Source: Klebsiella pneumoniae (GTDB lineage: Bacteria; Bacteroidota; Bacteroidia; Flavobacteriales; Flavobacteriaceae). Taken from it: DNA of 23,156 nt. A program made the translations under genes and the position numbers. The notes under the pieces are model-generated. The model had not been told where the DNA came from, did not search any database, and worked only from the letters and a program-made list of their open reading frames with translations. Of the stretch, positions 1-7,506 are shown piece after piece (the first letter of the stretch is position 1; the number at the start of each line of letters is the position of its first letter). The stretch is from contig CALPPA020000002.1 in NCBI GenBank assembly GCA_943325355.2, positions 1-23,156 of the forward strand, written 5' to 3'.

Positions 1-734
1 CTGCTCCAACGCCGCCGGCTAGAAATGCAGCTGATGTAATTTCAATTTTTAGTGATGCATATGCTAATAATCTTCCTAACTTACGAATAGGTCAGTTCTG
101 GGGTCAGCAAACAATTTGTGATGACGTTGATCCAGGAAATGGTGATAAATATAAAAGAATGGTGAAGTTTAATTATCAAGGTGTTGAATTTAATAGTTTA
201 GATCCTGCATTTAAAGTAAATGTTAGTGTTGGTTACAAATTACATATTGATATTTACCACACTTCTTTGGAGCCTATTGAAGTTTCTATAATTTCTCCTG
301 GAAAAGAAAACTTTGTTAAACTTACTCCAGTAAGCACAGGATGGAAAAGTTATGATATTGATGTAAATGCTACAAATTATCCTGTTCCTGTCTTAACTGA
401 TATTTTCCAAATCAAGTTAGAACAAAGAGGTGCCTTAATGACAACGTATTGGGACAATTTATATTTTTGGAAAGGAACAGCTTTAGGAGTTGCTAAATTT
501 GACGCTTCAAGCATAAAAATGTATCCAAATCCTGTTCAAAATACTTTAACTATTGAAGCTAACAGTGAAATTCAAAGAGTTTCGGTTTATAATGTATTAG
601 GACAAGAAGTACTATCTAGAAGCCCAAAAAGCAATTCTACTACTTTGCAAACAAATGACCTTCAAAAAGGAGTTTATATGGTAACTACTGAAATTGACGG
701 TAACATCTCTAGCAGCAAAATTGTTAAAGAATAA
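1..734 (+). CDS. Secreted T9SS cargo protein, C-terminal part (5' end outside window)
   Basis: The reading frame is open from the left edge (first full codon at base 3), so the true start lies outside; 243 residues are visible. The visible N-terminal part reads APTPPARNAADVISIFSDAY, a linker style I associate with secreted Flavobacterium glycoside hydrolases and carbohydrate-binding proteins. A beta-rich module of roughly 130 residues follows (ending near YWDNLYFWKG) and resembles a jelly-roll binding domain. The last 80 residues or so form a type A T9SS sorting domain: MYPNPV, VYNVLGQEV, then LQKGVYMV and the terminal KIVKE. The protein is therefore expected to cross the outer membrane by T9SS and be released or surface-anchored, with the tail cleaved. 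A catalytic domain, if any, lies upstream and cannot be seen. The sorting domain is a close paralogue of the one in the next gene. Function beyond secretion and probable binding is unknown. Confidence 0.85.
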   Translation, partial: APTPPARNAADVISIFSDAYANNLPNLRIGQFWGQQTICDDVDPGNGDKYKRMVKFNYQGVEFNSLDPAFKVNVSVGYKLHIDIYHTSLEPIEVSIISPGKENFVKLTPVSTGWKSYDIDVNATNYPVPVLTDIFQIKLEQRGALMTTYWDNLYFWKGTALGVAKFDASSIKMYPNPVQNTLTIEANSEIQRVSVYNVLGQEVLSRSPKSNSTTLQTNDLQKGVYMVTTEIDGNISSSKIVKE

Positions 735-758
735 TTTTTAGATTTTAGTATTGATTGA

Positions 759-792
759 AGCGCATCTGATTGCTCAGATGCGCTTTTTTTTT
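759..792 (+). terminator. Rho-independent terminator of the first T9SS gene
   Basis: A perfect 11-bp stem (AGCGCATCTGA at 759-769, TCAGATGCGCT at 774-784) with a 4-nt loop is followed by a run of T. It lies 25 bases after the stop codon. The same stem sequence terminates the next gene. Confidence 0.9.
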
Positions 793-810
793 ATGACATT
801 TGGCAATTAT

Positions 811-893
811 TAATAATGTATAAACAATTATTATTTTTCATACAAAACACACTATTCAGTAGCTTGAGGAGTCTTTTAGTGGTGTTTTTGTAT
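811..893. repeat. Two nested inverted repeats between the T9SS genes
   Basis: TAATAAT (811-817) and ATTATTA (827-833) form a 7-bp inverted repeat. Next to it, arms 840-854 and 877-893 pair over 15 bp with two single-base bulges around a 22-nt centre. No T-run follows, so this is not a typical terminator. It sits upstream of the probable promoter of the second T9SS gene. It may be an operator, a processed leader of a longer transcript, or a decayed mobile-element end. Confidence 0.5.
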
Positions 894-938
894 AGTTTTA
901 TAGTGTCAAGTAACTAATGATTTATCTATTTAATATTT

Positions 939-946
939 TATTTTTG
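939..946 (+). promoter_or_regulatory. Candidate Bacteroidota -7 element for the second T9SS gene
   Basis: TATTTTTG matches TAnnTTTG and lies 24 bases before the chosen ATG at 971, giving a leader of about 20 nt. No good TTTG -33 element is visible at the usual spacing, so support is moderate. If correct, it argues against the upstream in-frame ATG at 917. Confidence 0.35.
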
Positions 947-970
947 CTTTACAAATATAAATTTACAAAA

Positions 971-2344
971 ATGAAAAAAATTACACTATTCGTTTTTCTA
1001 ATGACAATTTCATTAGGTTTTTCTCAAAACACGGTTACAGTTAATGCAAGTGCCACATGGAGAGCTTGGGCAACTTGGGGACCAGCAACAGGTAATTCAG
1101 CTTCTGACTATGGAGGGAACGCTTGGGGATTAGGAGATTTAAAAACATTCGCCAATACTTTCAATAATTCCATTTCATTGTATCCTAATTTTAGTGCTTA
1201 CGGAAATGGAACAAATCCATATTGGGTAAACGGTGCCATAGGAAGTAAAATATTCGAAGGAAGTTCCTATGTAGAGAGTGCCGCTTTAGCTGGCAGCTCG
1301 CTCACCTTTACCGCAAAAGTAGCATACTATACTTTGAATTCAGGATATACGGCCGAAGCATTTATTAAAGCTATAGACCCTGCAAATAATTATAATACAG
1401 TTATAGACATAAGAACGCCTCTAGTAGCTGGACAAACATTTAGTATTTCAACTGCAGGAAATATTCCGGCTGGATTACTTGTGCAATATGGTTTTGCAAT
1501 AAAAGGATTAAATGCTAATCCAGCCCAAGAAGCTGCTTTAGGCAAAGTGGTTGTTGGTCCAGTTGGAGTAGGAGTTTCAACAATACAAATGAATTTGCCT
1601 GTAACCTTTGATGACGCAACAATAGATTATAATTTATTGGGATTTGGTGGTGCGGATAATTCCACGGTTCAAACAGACCCAACTTTACCAACAAATAAAG
1701 TAGTAAGGGTTATTAAATCTGCAACTGCATTGTCTTTTGCTGGGACCACAATAACAGGACTTGCAGAAACAGGATTTAGCAGCAAAATTCCTTTCACTTT
1801 AAGTGATACAAAAATGAGTGTTCGTGTTTGGTCTCCAAACGCAGGAATCAAAGTACGTTTAAAAATCGAAGATCACGCTAATAGTGCCATAAATTGTGAA
1901 ACTGAATCCACAGTGACAATCGCATCCGGTTGGCAAACTTTAGAATTTGATTTTGCCAATAATGTTTCAGGAACTCCATTAGATATTACCAAGAATTATG
2001 ATAAAGCTACCATTTTCTTTAATTTTGGAGTTGCTGGATCAGTTACTGGACTAAAGACCTATTATTTTGATGATGTCAAATTTGTATCTGCACTTTCTAA
2101 TGCTAAATTCGACACATCTAGTATAAAAATGTATCCAAATCCTGTTAATAACAGTTTGACGATTGAAGCCAACAGTACTATTGAAAGAGTTTCTATTTAC
2201 AATGTATTAGGACAAGAAGTGATGTCAAGAAGTCCAAAAAGCAACGCTACTACTTTGCAAACCAGTGAGCTTCAAAAAGGAGTGTATATGGTAACAACTG
2301 AAATTGATGGAAACAGTTCTACCAGCAAAATAATCAAAGAATAG
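971..2344 (+). CDS. Secreted T9SS cargo protein with probable carbohydrate-binding modules
   Basis: 457 residues from the ATG at 971. That start is chosen because MKKITLFVFLMTISLGFSQ is a textbook flavobacterial signal peptide ending in FSQ; the in-frame ATG at 917 would bury it behind 18 extra residues. Residues about 20-205 are Gly/Ala/aromatic-rich and beta-like (ATWRAWATWGP near the start) with no catalytic motif I recognise. Residues about 225-375 look like a jelly-roll carbohydrate-binding module, ending in YYFDDVKF, which is common at the end of such domains. Residues 378-457 are a type A T9SS sorting domain (MYPNPV, YNVLGQEV, LQKGVYMV, KIIKE). It is 67/80 identical by eye to the tail of the preceding gene. 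It is likely exported with that protein and may serve in polysaccharide capture, but the substrate is unknown. Confidence 0.85.
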   Translation: MKKITLFVFLMTISLGFSQNTVTVNASATWRAWATWGPATGNSASDYGGNAWGLGDLKTFANTFNNSISLYPNFSAYGNGTNPYWVNGAIGSKIFEGSSYVESAALAGSSLTFTAKVAYYTLNSGYTAEAFIKAIDPANNYNTVIDIRTPLVAGQTFSISTAGNIPAGLLVQYGFAIKGLNANPAQEAALGKVVVGPVGVGVSTIQMNLPVTFDDATIDYNLLGFGGADNSTVQTDPTLPTNKVVRVIKSATALSFAGTTITGLAETGFSSKIPFTLSDTKMSVRVWSPNAGIKVRLKIEDHANSAINCETESTVTIASGWQTLEFDFANNVSGTPLDITKNYDKATIFFNFGVAGSVTGLKTYYFDDVKFVSALSNAKFDTSSIKMYPNPVNNSLTIEANSTIERVSIYNVLGQEVMSRSPKSNATTLQTSELQKGVYMVTTEIDGNSSTSKIIKE

Positions 2345-2368
2345 TTTTAGATTTTTATAATTGAATGA

Positions 2369-2400
2369 AGCGCATCTGAACAAACAGATGCGCTTTTTTT
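2369..2400 (+). terminator. Rho-independent terminator of the second T9SS gene
   Basis: AGCGCATCTG (2369-2378) pairs with CAGATGCGCT (2385-2394) around a 6-nt loop, followed by seven T. The stem is the same as in the terminator at 759-792, but the loop differs. Confidence 0.9.
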
Positions 2401-2466
2401 GGTTATACAAATTTATATGACCCAAGGAAATATTGCTTTGTCATAATAATTCGAAAAAAAATCATT

Positions 2467-2511
2467 TGAATCGTAAAACATTTTGACATAGACAAAATCT
2501 GTTACGATTTA
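2467..2511. promoter_or_regulatory. Long imperfect palindrome, candidate operator of the MFS gene
   Basis: AATCGTAAAACATTTTG (2469-2485) and CAAAATCTGTTACGATT (2493-2509) are inverted repeats matching at 15 of 17 positions, separated by 7 nt. The outermost flanking bases extend the pairing slightly. The right arm abuts or overlaps the probable -33 box of the MFS promoter, which is where a repressor site would sit. No regulator gene is adjacent. Confidence 0.5.
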
Positions 2512-2537
2512 TTAGAACAGGTTTTTTTGTAGATTTA
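2508..2537 (+). promoter_or_regulatory. Candidate promoter of the MFS transporter gene
   Basis: TTTA (2508-2511), an 18-nt spacer and TAGATTTA (2530-2537) fit the Bacteroidota TTTG / TAnnTTTG pattern with one mismatch in each box. The -7 box ends 16 bases before the ATG, consistent with the short leaders of this phylum. Confidence 0.4.
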
Positions 2538-2553
2538 CCTCCAAAATATTTTT

Positions 2554-3789
2554 ATGTCCAAAACAAAAAAACAAGCAGCTATAGGGTTTATTTTTATTAC
2601 GCTCTTAATTGATATTACGGGCTGGGGAATTATCATTCCAGTGATTCCAAAATTGATTCAAGAATTAATACATGGAGATGTTAGCGAAGCAGCAAAATAT
2701 GGTGGTTGGCTCACATTTGCTTATGCTATAACCCAGTTTATGTTTGCTCCCTTAATAGGTAATTTGAGTGATAAATTTGGGCGAAGACCCATAATTTTAA
2801 TTTCACTTTTTGCCTTTTCATTAGATTACATAGTATTAGCCTTTGCGCCAACTATTACGTGGCTATTTATAGGAAGAATAATTGCAGGGTTAACAGGGGC
2901 AAGTATTTCTACCGCTTCGGCATATATTGCTGATGTGAGTACGCCAGAGAATAGAGCTAAAAACTTTGGAATGATTGGTGTGGCTTTTGGGCTAGGATTT
3001 ATAATCGGACCTGTTATAGGTGGTGTTTTAGGGCATTACGGTTCTAGGATTCCGTTTTATGCGGCAGCGGTTTTGTGTATGATGAATTTCGTTTATGGTT
3101 ATTTTATTTTGCCTGAATCATTACCAAGAGAAAATAGAAGAGCTTTTAATTTTAAAAGAGCCAATCCAATAGGAGCCTTTTTGAATTTAAAAAAATACCC
3201 TTCACTATATGGATTATTATTTGCTTTGTTTTTGATTTATGTAGCATCCCATGCAGTAGAAAGTAACTGGAGTTATTTTACGATGTATAAATTTAGTTGG
3301 GATGAAAAAATGGTTGGAATTTCACTAGGCGTAGTTGGCGTTTTAGTAAGTCTTGTTCAAGGAGGATTAATACGATGGACTAGCAAGAAACTAGGAAATG
3401 AAAAAAGTATTTATGTTGGTATGGTATTGTATACTATTGGAATGTTTTTGTTTGCCTTTGCTTCAGAAAGCTGGATGATGTTTCTCTTTTTGATTCCGTA
3501 TTGTCTTGCAGGAATTGCTGGTCCAGCATTGCGAGCTATAATTTCAAATCACGTTTTGCCAACAGAACAAGGTGAAATTCAAGGTACAATTGCGAGTTTA
3601 ATCAGCGCTGCAACCATTATTGGACCACCAGTAATGTCCAGTCTTTTTTATTATTTTACACATAAAGACGCGCCATTTGAATTTGCAGGAATGCCATTTA
3701 TTCTTGGTGGGTTATTGATGATTTGTAGTGGTACTGTCTCTTATTTTTCGTTGAAAAAGTATGCTACCTCAAATACAAACAATGATTGA
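2554..3789 (+). CDS. MFS transporter of the TCR/Tet type (drug:proton antiporter-like)
   Basis: 411 residues, the usual length for a 12-helix TetA-like exporter in the inner membrane. Helix 1 carries the Tet-type pattern DITGWGIIIPVIP (residues 20-32). The loop between helices 2 and 3 has MFS motif A, GNLSDKFGRRP (69-79). Helices 4-5 contain IAGLTGASISTASAYIADVS, and GLGFIIGPVIGG follows as the motif C region. The C-terminal half is weaker in motifs, as is usual. The likely role is proton-coupled efflux of a small molecule. Tet-like sequence in environmental flavobacteria does not by itself mean tetracycline resistance. The 3' end overlaps the convergent aspartic protease gene by 26 bases. 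A palindrome at the promoter suggests regulated expression. Confidence 0.85.
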   Translation: MSKTKKQAAIGFIFITLLIDITGWGIIIPVIPKLIQELIHGDVSEAAKYGGWLTFAYAITQFMFAPLIGNLSDKFGRRPIILISLFAFSLDYIVLAFAPTITWLFIGRIIAGLTGASISTASAYIADVSTPENRAKNFGMIGVAFGLGFIIGPVIGGVLGHYGSRIPFYAAAVLCMMNFVYGYFILPESLPRENRRAFNFKRANPIGAFLNLKKYPSLYGLLFALFLIYVASHAVESNWSYFTMYKFSWDEKMVGISLGVVGVLVSLVQGGLIRWTSKKLGNEKSIYVGMVLYTIGMFLFAFASESWMMFLFLIPYCLAGIAGPALRAIISNHVLPTEQGEIQGTIASLISAATIIGPPVMSSLFYYFTHKDAPFEFAGMPFILGGLLMICSGTVSYFSLKKYATSNTNND

Positions 3790-4201
3790 AATAATCAATA
3801 ATTCCTTTGCCTTTCATTAAAACATCAGCACCAATAATACCGTGAACGGGCTTCGCCTTATGTTCTATTAAAGCTTCATTTATATGCGTTAAATCAAAAA
3901 TCACAAGTTCAAATCCCGTGTGTTTCCAGTTCCCCAATTTGAGTTTGTTACCAACGGCAATTTGTGTTAGCATTCCATTTGCACCAGCTCCAGAAGCTTT
4001 TGTTTTTGATTTTTTGGCTTCCAATAGAAATAATTCGATGCTATCAAAACCCACACAACTGGAACTTGCGCCAGTATCGAGAATAAAATTTCCTTTGATT
4101 CCATTAATACTTGCATTGATGAGCAAATGTTGGGTTTTAGTTACTTTAAATTTTATTTTCTTGTAGCTTTCTTTTTTAAGAATATCAGGCAGGGTTTTCA
4201 T
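3764..4201 (-). CDS. Retropepsin-like (clan AA) aspartic protease family protein
   Basis: 145 residues, one lobe only, as in retropepsin-like bacterial proteins that act as dimers. The catalytic signature is clear: FILDTGASSS with D42, T43 and G44. The second conserved hydrophobic-hydrophobic-Gly element is GIIGADVL (121-128). No signal peptide or membrane helix is visible, so it is probably cytoplasmic. Substrates are unknown for this group in Bacteroidota. It is transcribed towards the MFS gene and shares its last 26 bases with it. Its start lies 93 bases from the divergent tatD-like gene, so the two share a promoter region. The family call is firm. Actual protease activity is inferred from the DTG triad only. 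Confidence 0.8.
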   Translation of the reverse strand: MKTLPDILKKESYKKIKFKVTKTQHLLINASINGIKGNFILDTGASSSCVGFDSIELFLLEAKKSKTKASGAGANGMLTQIAVGNKLKLGNWKHTGFELVIFDLTHINEALIEHKAKPVHGIIGADVLMKGKGIIDYFNHCLYLR

Positions 4202-4218
4202 AAAGTCGTATTATCATT

Positions 4219-4226
4219 CAAAAGTA
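4219..4226 (-). promoter_or_regulatory. Candidate -7 element for the aspartic protease gene
   Basis: On the minus strand this reads TACTTTTG, a full match to TAnnTTTG, 17 bases before the ATG at 4201. The -33 element is not clear at the standard spacing. Confidence 0.4.
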
Positions 4227-4268
4227 ATCTAAAAACGCACAAAATTATATTTCAAAGTTTCAAAAAAC

Positions 4269-4276
4269 TAACTTTG
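4269..4276 (+). promoter_or_regulatory. Candidate -7 element for the TatD-family gene
   Basis: TAACTTTG followed by C matches TAnnTTTG exactly, 18 bases before the ATG at 4295. A TTTC at 4250-4253 could be the -33 box, at a slightly short spacing. This position makes any start upstream of 4295 unlikely. Confidence 0.55.
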
Positions 4277-4294
4277 CACCATAAAATAAAATTA

Positions 4295-5062
4295 ATGACA
4301 ATAACTGACACTCACACCCATTTATATTCCAGCGAATTTGACGGCGATCGCAATGAAATGATTCAACGGGCAATTGATGCTGGAGTTTTGCGATTTTTTA
4401 TCCCCTCCATAGATTCCACGTTTACACAATCGATGTATGATTTAGAAAATTCTTATCCAGAAAATATTTTTCTAATGATGGGTTTGCATCCTACGCATAT
4501 TAAAGACAATTATCTAGAAGAATTACAACACGTTGAAGAAGAATTATCTAAAAGAAAATTCTTTGCCATTGGGGAAATAGGCATCGATTTATATTGGGAC
4601 AAAATCCATTTGCCGCAGCAACAGGATGCTTTCAGAAAACAAATTCAATTGGCAAAACAATACAAATTACCCATTGTGATTCATTGTCGTGAAGCTTTTA
4701 ATGAAATTTTCGAAATCTTGGAAGAAGAAAAATCTAATGATTTGTTCGGAATTTTTCATTGCTTTTCTGGAACTTTTGAGCAAGCTTTACAGGCTATTTC
4801 GTATAATATGAAACTGGGAATTGGCGGAGTTGTGACGTTCAAAAACGGAAAAATTGACCAATTCCTGAATCAAATCGATTTGAAATACATTGTACTAGAA
4901 ACGGACTCTCCGTATCTGGCGCCCGTTCCTTATAGAGGAAAACGGAACGAAAGTAGTTACATAATTAATGTCGTCGATAAACTGGCTGAAATTTATAGTT
5001 TATCCGCAGCAGAAATCGCACAAATTACCACTGAAAATTCTAAAGAAATATTCGGGATTTAA
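4295..5062 (+). CDS. tatD: TatD-family metal-dependent hydrolase (DNase)
   Basis: 255 residues, standard for TatD TIM-barrel hydrolases. Metal ligands are visible in order: HTH (H7, H9), E94 in GEIGIDLYWD, H130 in PIVIHCREA, H155 in FHCFSG, and D204 in LETDSPYLAP. Members act as 3'-5' DNases or related phosphoesterases in the cytoplasm. The start at 4295 is chosen because conserved sequence begins at MTITDTHTHL and a promoter lies just upstream; a longer in-frame extension to 4127 would run through the oppositely oriented neighbour. A TatD gene next to an acyltransferase and asparaginase is, to my memory, common in flavobacteria. Whether this is the DNase TatD or a YcfH/YjjV-type paralogue cannot be decided from sequence alone. 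Confidence 0.9.
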   Translation: MTITDTHTHLYSSEFDGDRNEMIQRAIDAGVLRFFIPSIDSTFTQSMYDLENSYPENIFLMMGLHPTHIKDNYLEELQHVEEELSKRKFFAIGEIGIDLYWDKIHLPQQQDAFRKQIQLAKQYKLPIVIHCREAFNEIFEILEEEKSNDLFGIFHCFSGTFEQALQAISYNMKLGIGGVVTFKNGKIDQFLNQIDLKYIVLETDSPYLAPVPYRGKRNESSYIINVVDKLAEIYSLSAAEIAQITTENSKEIFGI

Positions 5063-5070
5063 CAAAGATT

Positions 5071-5094
5071 AAACTTAACTTTAAGTTTTTTTTT
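5071..5094 (+). terminator. Possible AT-rich terminator after the TatD-family gene
   Basis: AAACTTAA (5071-5078) and TTAAGTTT (5081-5088) are a perfect inverted repeat, followed by a T-run to 5094. The stem has only one G-C pair, so termination may be weak and partial read-through into the acyltransferase is likely. Confidence 0.4.
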
Positions 5095-5125
5095 GTTCAT
5101 TTGTCCAACTAAATTGATTGCTATA

Positions 5126-6262
5126 ATGAATAAATTTGATGCCATTCGGCCTTTTTCTGATACTGAAATAAATGATGGGATTTTAAAAGTACTTGATCAT
5201 CCGATGATGAAAGCCTTAATGAGCTTTTGTTTCCCTGGAGTAGAGGACGAAATCTGGAAAGAACAACTTAAAAAAACACATTCGATACGAGATTTTCAAT
5301 GTAATTTTATTTATTACGGTGTAAAACAAGTGTTGGAAAAAAGCTCTGATGGGTTGACTACTTCTGGCTTTGAAAAATTAGATAAAAACACGCCCTATCT
5401 TTACATATCCAATCATCGTGACATTGTTTTAGACACCACTTTTTTAAATGCTAGTTTGTTCGAAAACGGCAAACTAATGACTTCCTCTGCCATTGGCGAT
5501 AATCTAGTTAAAAGACCATTTTTGAAAATTCTGGCCAAATTAAATAGAAATTTTTTGGTACAACGCGATCTGACGCCAAGAGAATTGCTTGTTAGTTCAA
5601 AATTGCTGGCCGAATATATAGCTCATTTACTATTGCACGAAAACCGTTCGGTTTGGATTGCACAACGAGAGGGACGAACTAAAGATGGAAATGACGCGAC
5701 TAACCCGGGAGTTCTAAAGATGATTGGTATGGGATCTGATGAGCCTAATTTAATGGACTACTTTAAAAAAATAAAGGTAGTTCCGGTTTCCATTTCTTAT
5801 GAGTATGATCCTACAGATGCTTTAAAAATGCCACAATTAATTGCGGAATCCAATAATGAAGTTTACATCAAAGAGAAAAACGAAGATATTATGACTTTGT
5901 TGAGCGGAATCGTTGGCCAAAAGAAAAGAATTCATATTCATATTGGGGATGTTCTTGATGCAGAAATTGATGAAATTAAACAAAATTTTGACACATCAAA
6001 CAAACAAATTCAGGCTTTGGCACAAGTTATAGATGATTCAATTTTGAGTAGTTATCGACTTTGGCCTACTAATTACATTGCTTACGATATTTTGTATAAT
6101 ACCAATACTTATCAGGAATTTTACACCGAAAATGAAAAATCGCTCTTTGAACGCCGGATGGAAATGCGGATAGATCACAATAACGCTATTGCAAAGCAAG
6201 GGTTTTTAGATATGTATGCTAATCCAGTTGTCAATAAATTAAAATATACCAATGCAGTCTAA
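5126..6262 (+). CDS. PlsC-like lysophospholipid/glycerol acyltransferase family protein
   Basis: 378 residues from the ATG at 5126; 11 weak upstream codons back to 5093 are excluded. The acyltransferase core is recognisable. Motif I is SNHRDIVLD (H97, with D99 and D103). A motif III-like REGRTKDGND carries E182-G183-R184. Motif IV-like VVPVSISYEYDP follows at about 218-229. Such enzymes transfer an acyl chain to glycerol phosphate or lysophospholipid at the inner membrane face. The spacing from H97 to the later Asp is one residue longer than the usual HX4D, and FPEGTR is replaced by AQREGRT, so this is a divergent branch. About 150 C-terminal residues extend beyond the core. The gene overlaps the asparaginase start by 11 bases, so the two are co-translated. 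The acceptor lipid is unknown. Confidence 0.75.
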   Translation: MNKFDAIRPFSDTEINDGILKVLDHPMMKALMSFCFPGVEDEIWKEQLKKTHSIRDFQCNFIYYGVKQVLEKSSDGLTTSGFEKLDKNTPYLYISNHRDIVLDTTFLNASLFENGKLMTSSAIGDNLVKRPFLKILAKLNRNFLVQRDLTPRELLVSSKLLAEYIAHLLLHENRSVWIAQREGRTKDGNDATNPGVLKMIGMGSDEPNLMDYFKKIKVVPVSISYEYDPTDALKMPQLIAESNNEVYIKEKNEDIMTLLSGIVGQKKRIHIHIGDVLDAEIDEIKQNFDTSNKQIQALAQVIDDSILSSYRLWPTNYIAYDILYNTNTYQEFYTENEKSLFERRMEMRIDHNNAIAKQGFLDMYANPVVNKLKYTNAV

Positions 6263-7280
6263 AGCCAAAATACTTTTAATCTATACCGGAGGTACGATAG
6301 GTATGATGAAAGATTTTGAAACGGGCGCTCTAAAGGCATTTAATTTCAGTAAATTGTTGCAAAAAATTCCGGAGTTAAAGCAACTAGATTGTGAAATCGA
6401 AACTATTTCTTTTGAAAACCCAATCGATTCCTCCAATATGAATCCTTTAGAATGGAACAAAATCGCTACAATTATCGAGAATAATTATGCTCATTTTGAT
6501 GGATTTGTTGTTTTGCACGGTTCGGATACGATGTCTTATTCTGCATCTGCCCTGAGTTTTATGCTCGAAAACTTGTCAAAACCAGTTGTGTTTACGGGTT
6601 CACAATTACCCATTGGAGATTTAAGAACCGATGCCAAAGAAAATCTAATTACTGCCATTCAAATTGCATCATTACAAATTGACAATAAACCGGCAATAAG
6701 CGAAGTATGTTTGTATTTTGAATACAAACTGTATAGAGGTAACAGAACTACAAAAATTAATTCAGAAAACTTTAATGCTTTTATTTCGCCTAATTACCCA
6801 GCTTTAATTGAGTCAGGAGTTCTTTTGAAAACCTTTCCAGAGTTATTTTTGCCTAAAACGAGAGTCAAGAAATTAAGAATTCATAAAAACTTGGAAAATA
6901 ATGTAGTGATTGTAAAAATGTTTCCTGGAATAAGCGAGGCGGTTTTATCAGCTATTTTTTCAATTACAGATATCAAAGGAATTATTTTAGAAACTTATGG
7001 AGCTGGAAATGCACCCACCGAAGATTGGTTTTTAACCCTTTTGAAAAATGGTATAGCAAGAGGTTTGCAAATTGTTAATGTTACACAATGTTCTATTGGA
7101 AGTGTGACAATGGGAAAATATGAAACAAGTACAGCAATGAAAGAAATTGGCTTAATTTCTGGAAAAGATATCACTACCGAAGCTGCTATAACTAAATTAA
7201 TGTATTTGTTGGGACAGAATGTTTCGCCAACTATTTTCAAAACACTATTCGAAACTTCATTACGAGGCGAAATTTCATAA
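6252..7280 (+). CDS. ansA: Type I (cytoplasmic) L-asparaginase
   Basis: 342 residues, the usual length for AnsA-type enzymes that hydrolyse asparagine to aspartate and ammonia. The first catalytic threonine lies in IYTGGTIG (TGGT at 12-15). The second active-site block is HGSDTMSYSASAL (89-101), with the catalytic lysine in RTDAKEN (K129). No signal peptide is present, which separates it from the periplasmic high-affinity type II enzyme. The start codon lies inside the end of the acyltransferase gene (11-base overlap), which indicates an operon. No convincing terminator follows before the tRNA gene. Confidence 0.92.
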   Translation: MQSKAKILLIYTGGTIGMMKDFETGALKAFNFSKLLQKIPELKQLDCEIETISFENPIDSSNMNPLEWNKIATIIENNYAHFDGFVVLHGSDTMSYSASALSFMLENLSKPVVFTGSQLPIGDLRTDAKENLITAIQIASLQIDNKPAISEVCLYFEYKLYRGNRTTKINSENFNAFISPNYPALIESGVLLKTFPELFLPKTRVKKLRIHKNLENNVVIVKMFPGISEAVLSAIFSITDIKGIILETYGAGNAPTEDWFLTLLKNGIARGLQIVNVTQCSIGSVTMGKYETSTAMKEIGLISGKDITTEAAITKLMYLLGQNVSPTIFKTLFETSLRGEIS

Positions 7281-7342
7281 AAAGCGAATTTTAATTTTCT
7301 TTAGTCAAATTTTTTCGTGTTCTTTGCAACCTCAAAATAAAT

Positions 7343-7427
7343 AGAGAGGTGGCCGAGTGGCTGAAGGCGCACGCTTGGAAAGCGTGTATAGGGCAACTTA
7401 TCGAGGGTTCGAATCCCTTCCTCTCTG
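7343..7427 (+). tRNA. tRNA-Ser (anticodon GGA)
   Basis: The acceptor stem AGAGAGG (7343-7349) pairs with CCTCTCT (7420-7426), with G as discriminator. The anticodon arm CACGC-TTGGAAA-GCGTG gives anticodon GGA, reading UCC and UCU. A long variable arm and the TTCGAAT T-loop fit a class II serine tRNA. CCA is not encoded. A naive ORF runs through this gene and should be ignored. Confidence 0.96.
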
Positions 7428-7450
7428 CAACATAATTTATTATATTCTAA

Positions 7451-7480
7451 AAAAGGCAGCTATTCAGTTGTCTTTTTTTT
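7451..7480 (+). terminator. Rho-independent terminator of tRNA-Ser
   Basis: AAGGCAGCT (7453-7461) pairs with AGTTGTCTT (7466-7474) over nine positions, two of them G-U, around the loop ATTC. A run of eight T follows (7473-7480). It lies 24 bases after the tRNA. Confidence 0.85.
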
Positions 7481-7506
7481 GTATTTTTATCCCACAAAAA
7501 TTCAAT

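Noticed and set aside
917..970. Upstream ATG at 917 extending the second T9SS protein
   Set aside because: It adds 18 residues before a standard signal peptide and would place the candidate promoter at 939-946 inside the gene.
4127..4294. In-frame N-terminal extension of the TatD-family protein
   Set aside because: The extension crosses the oppositely oriented protease gene and the consensus promoter at 4269-4276. TatD homology begins at the ATG at 4295.
7357..7506. ORF start inside the tRNA-Ser gene for the PorT-like protein
   Set aside because: The frame is open by chance through the tRNA and its terminator. The signal peptide begins at 7507.
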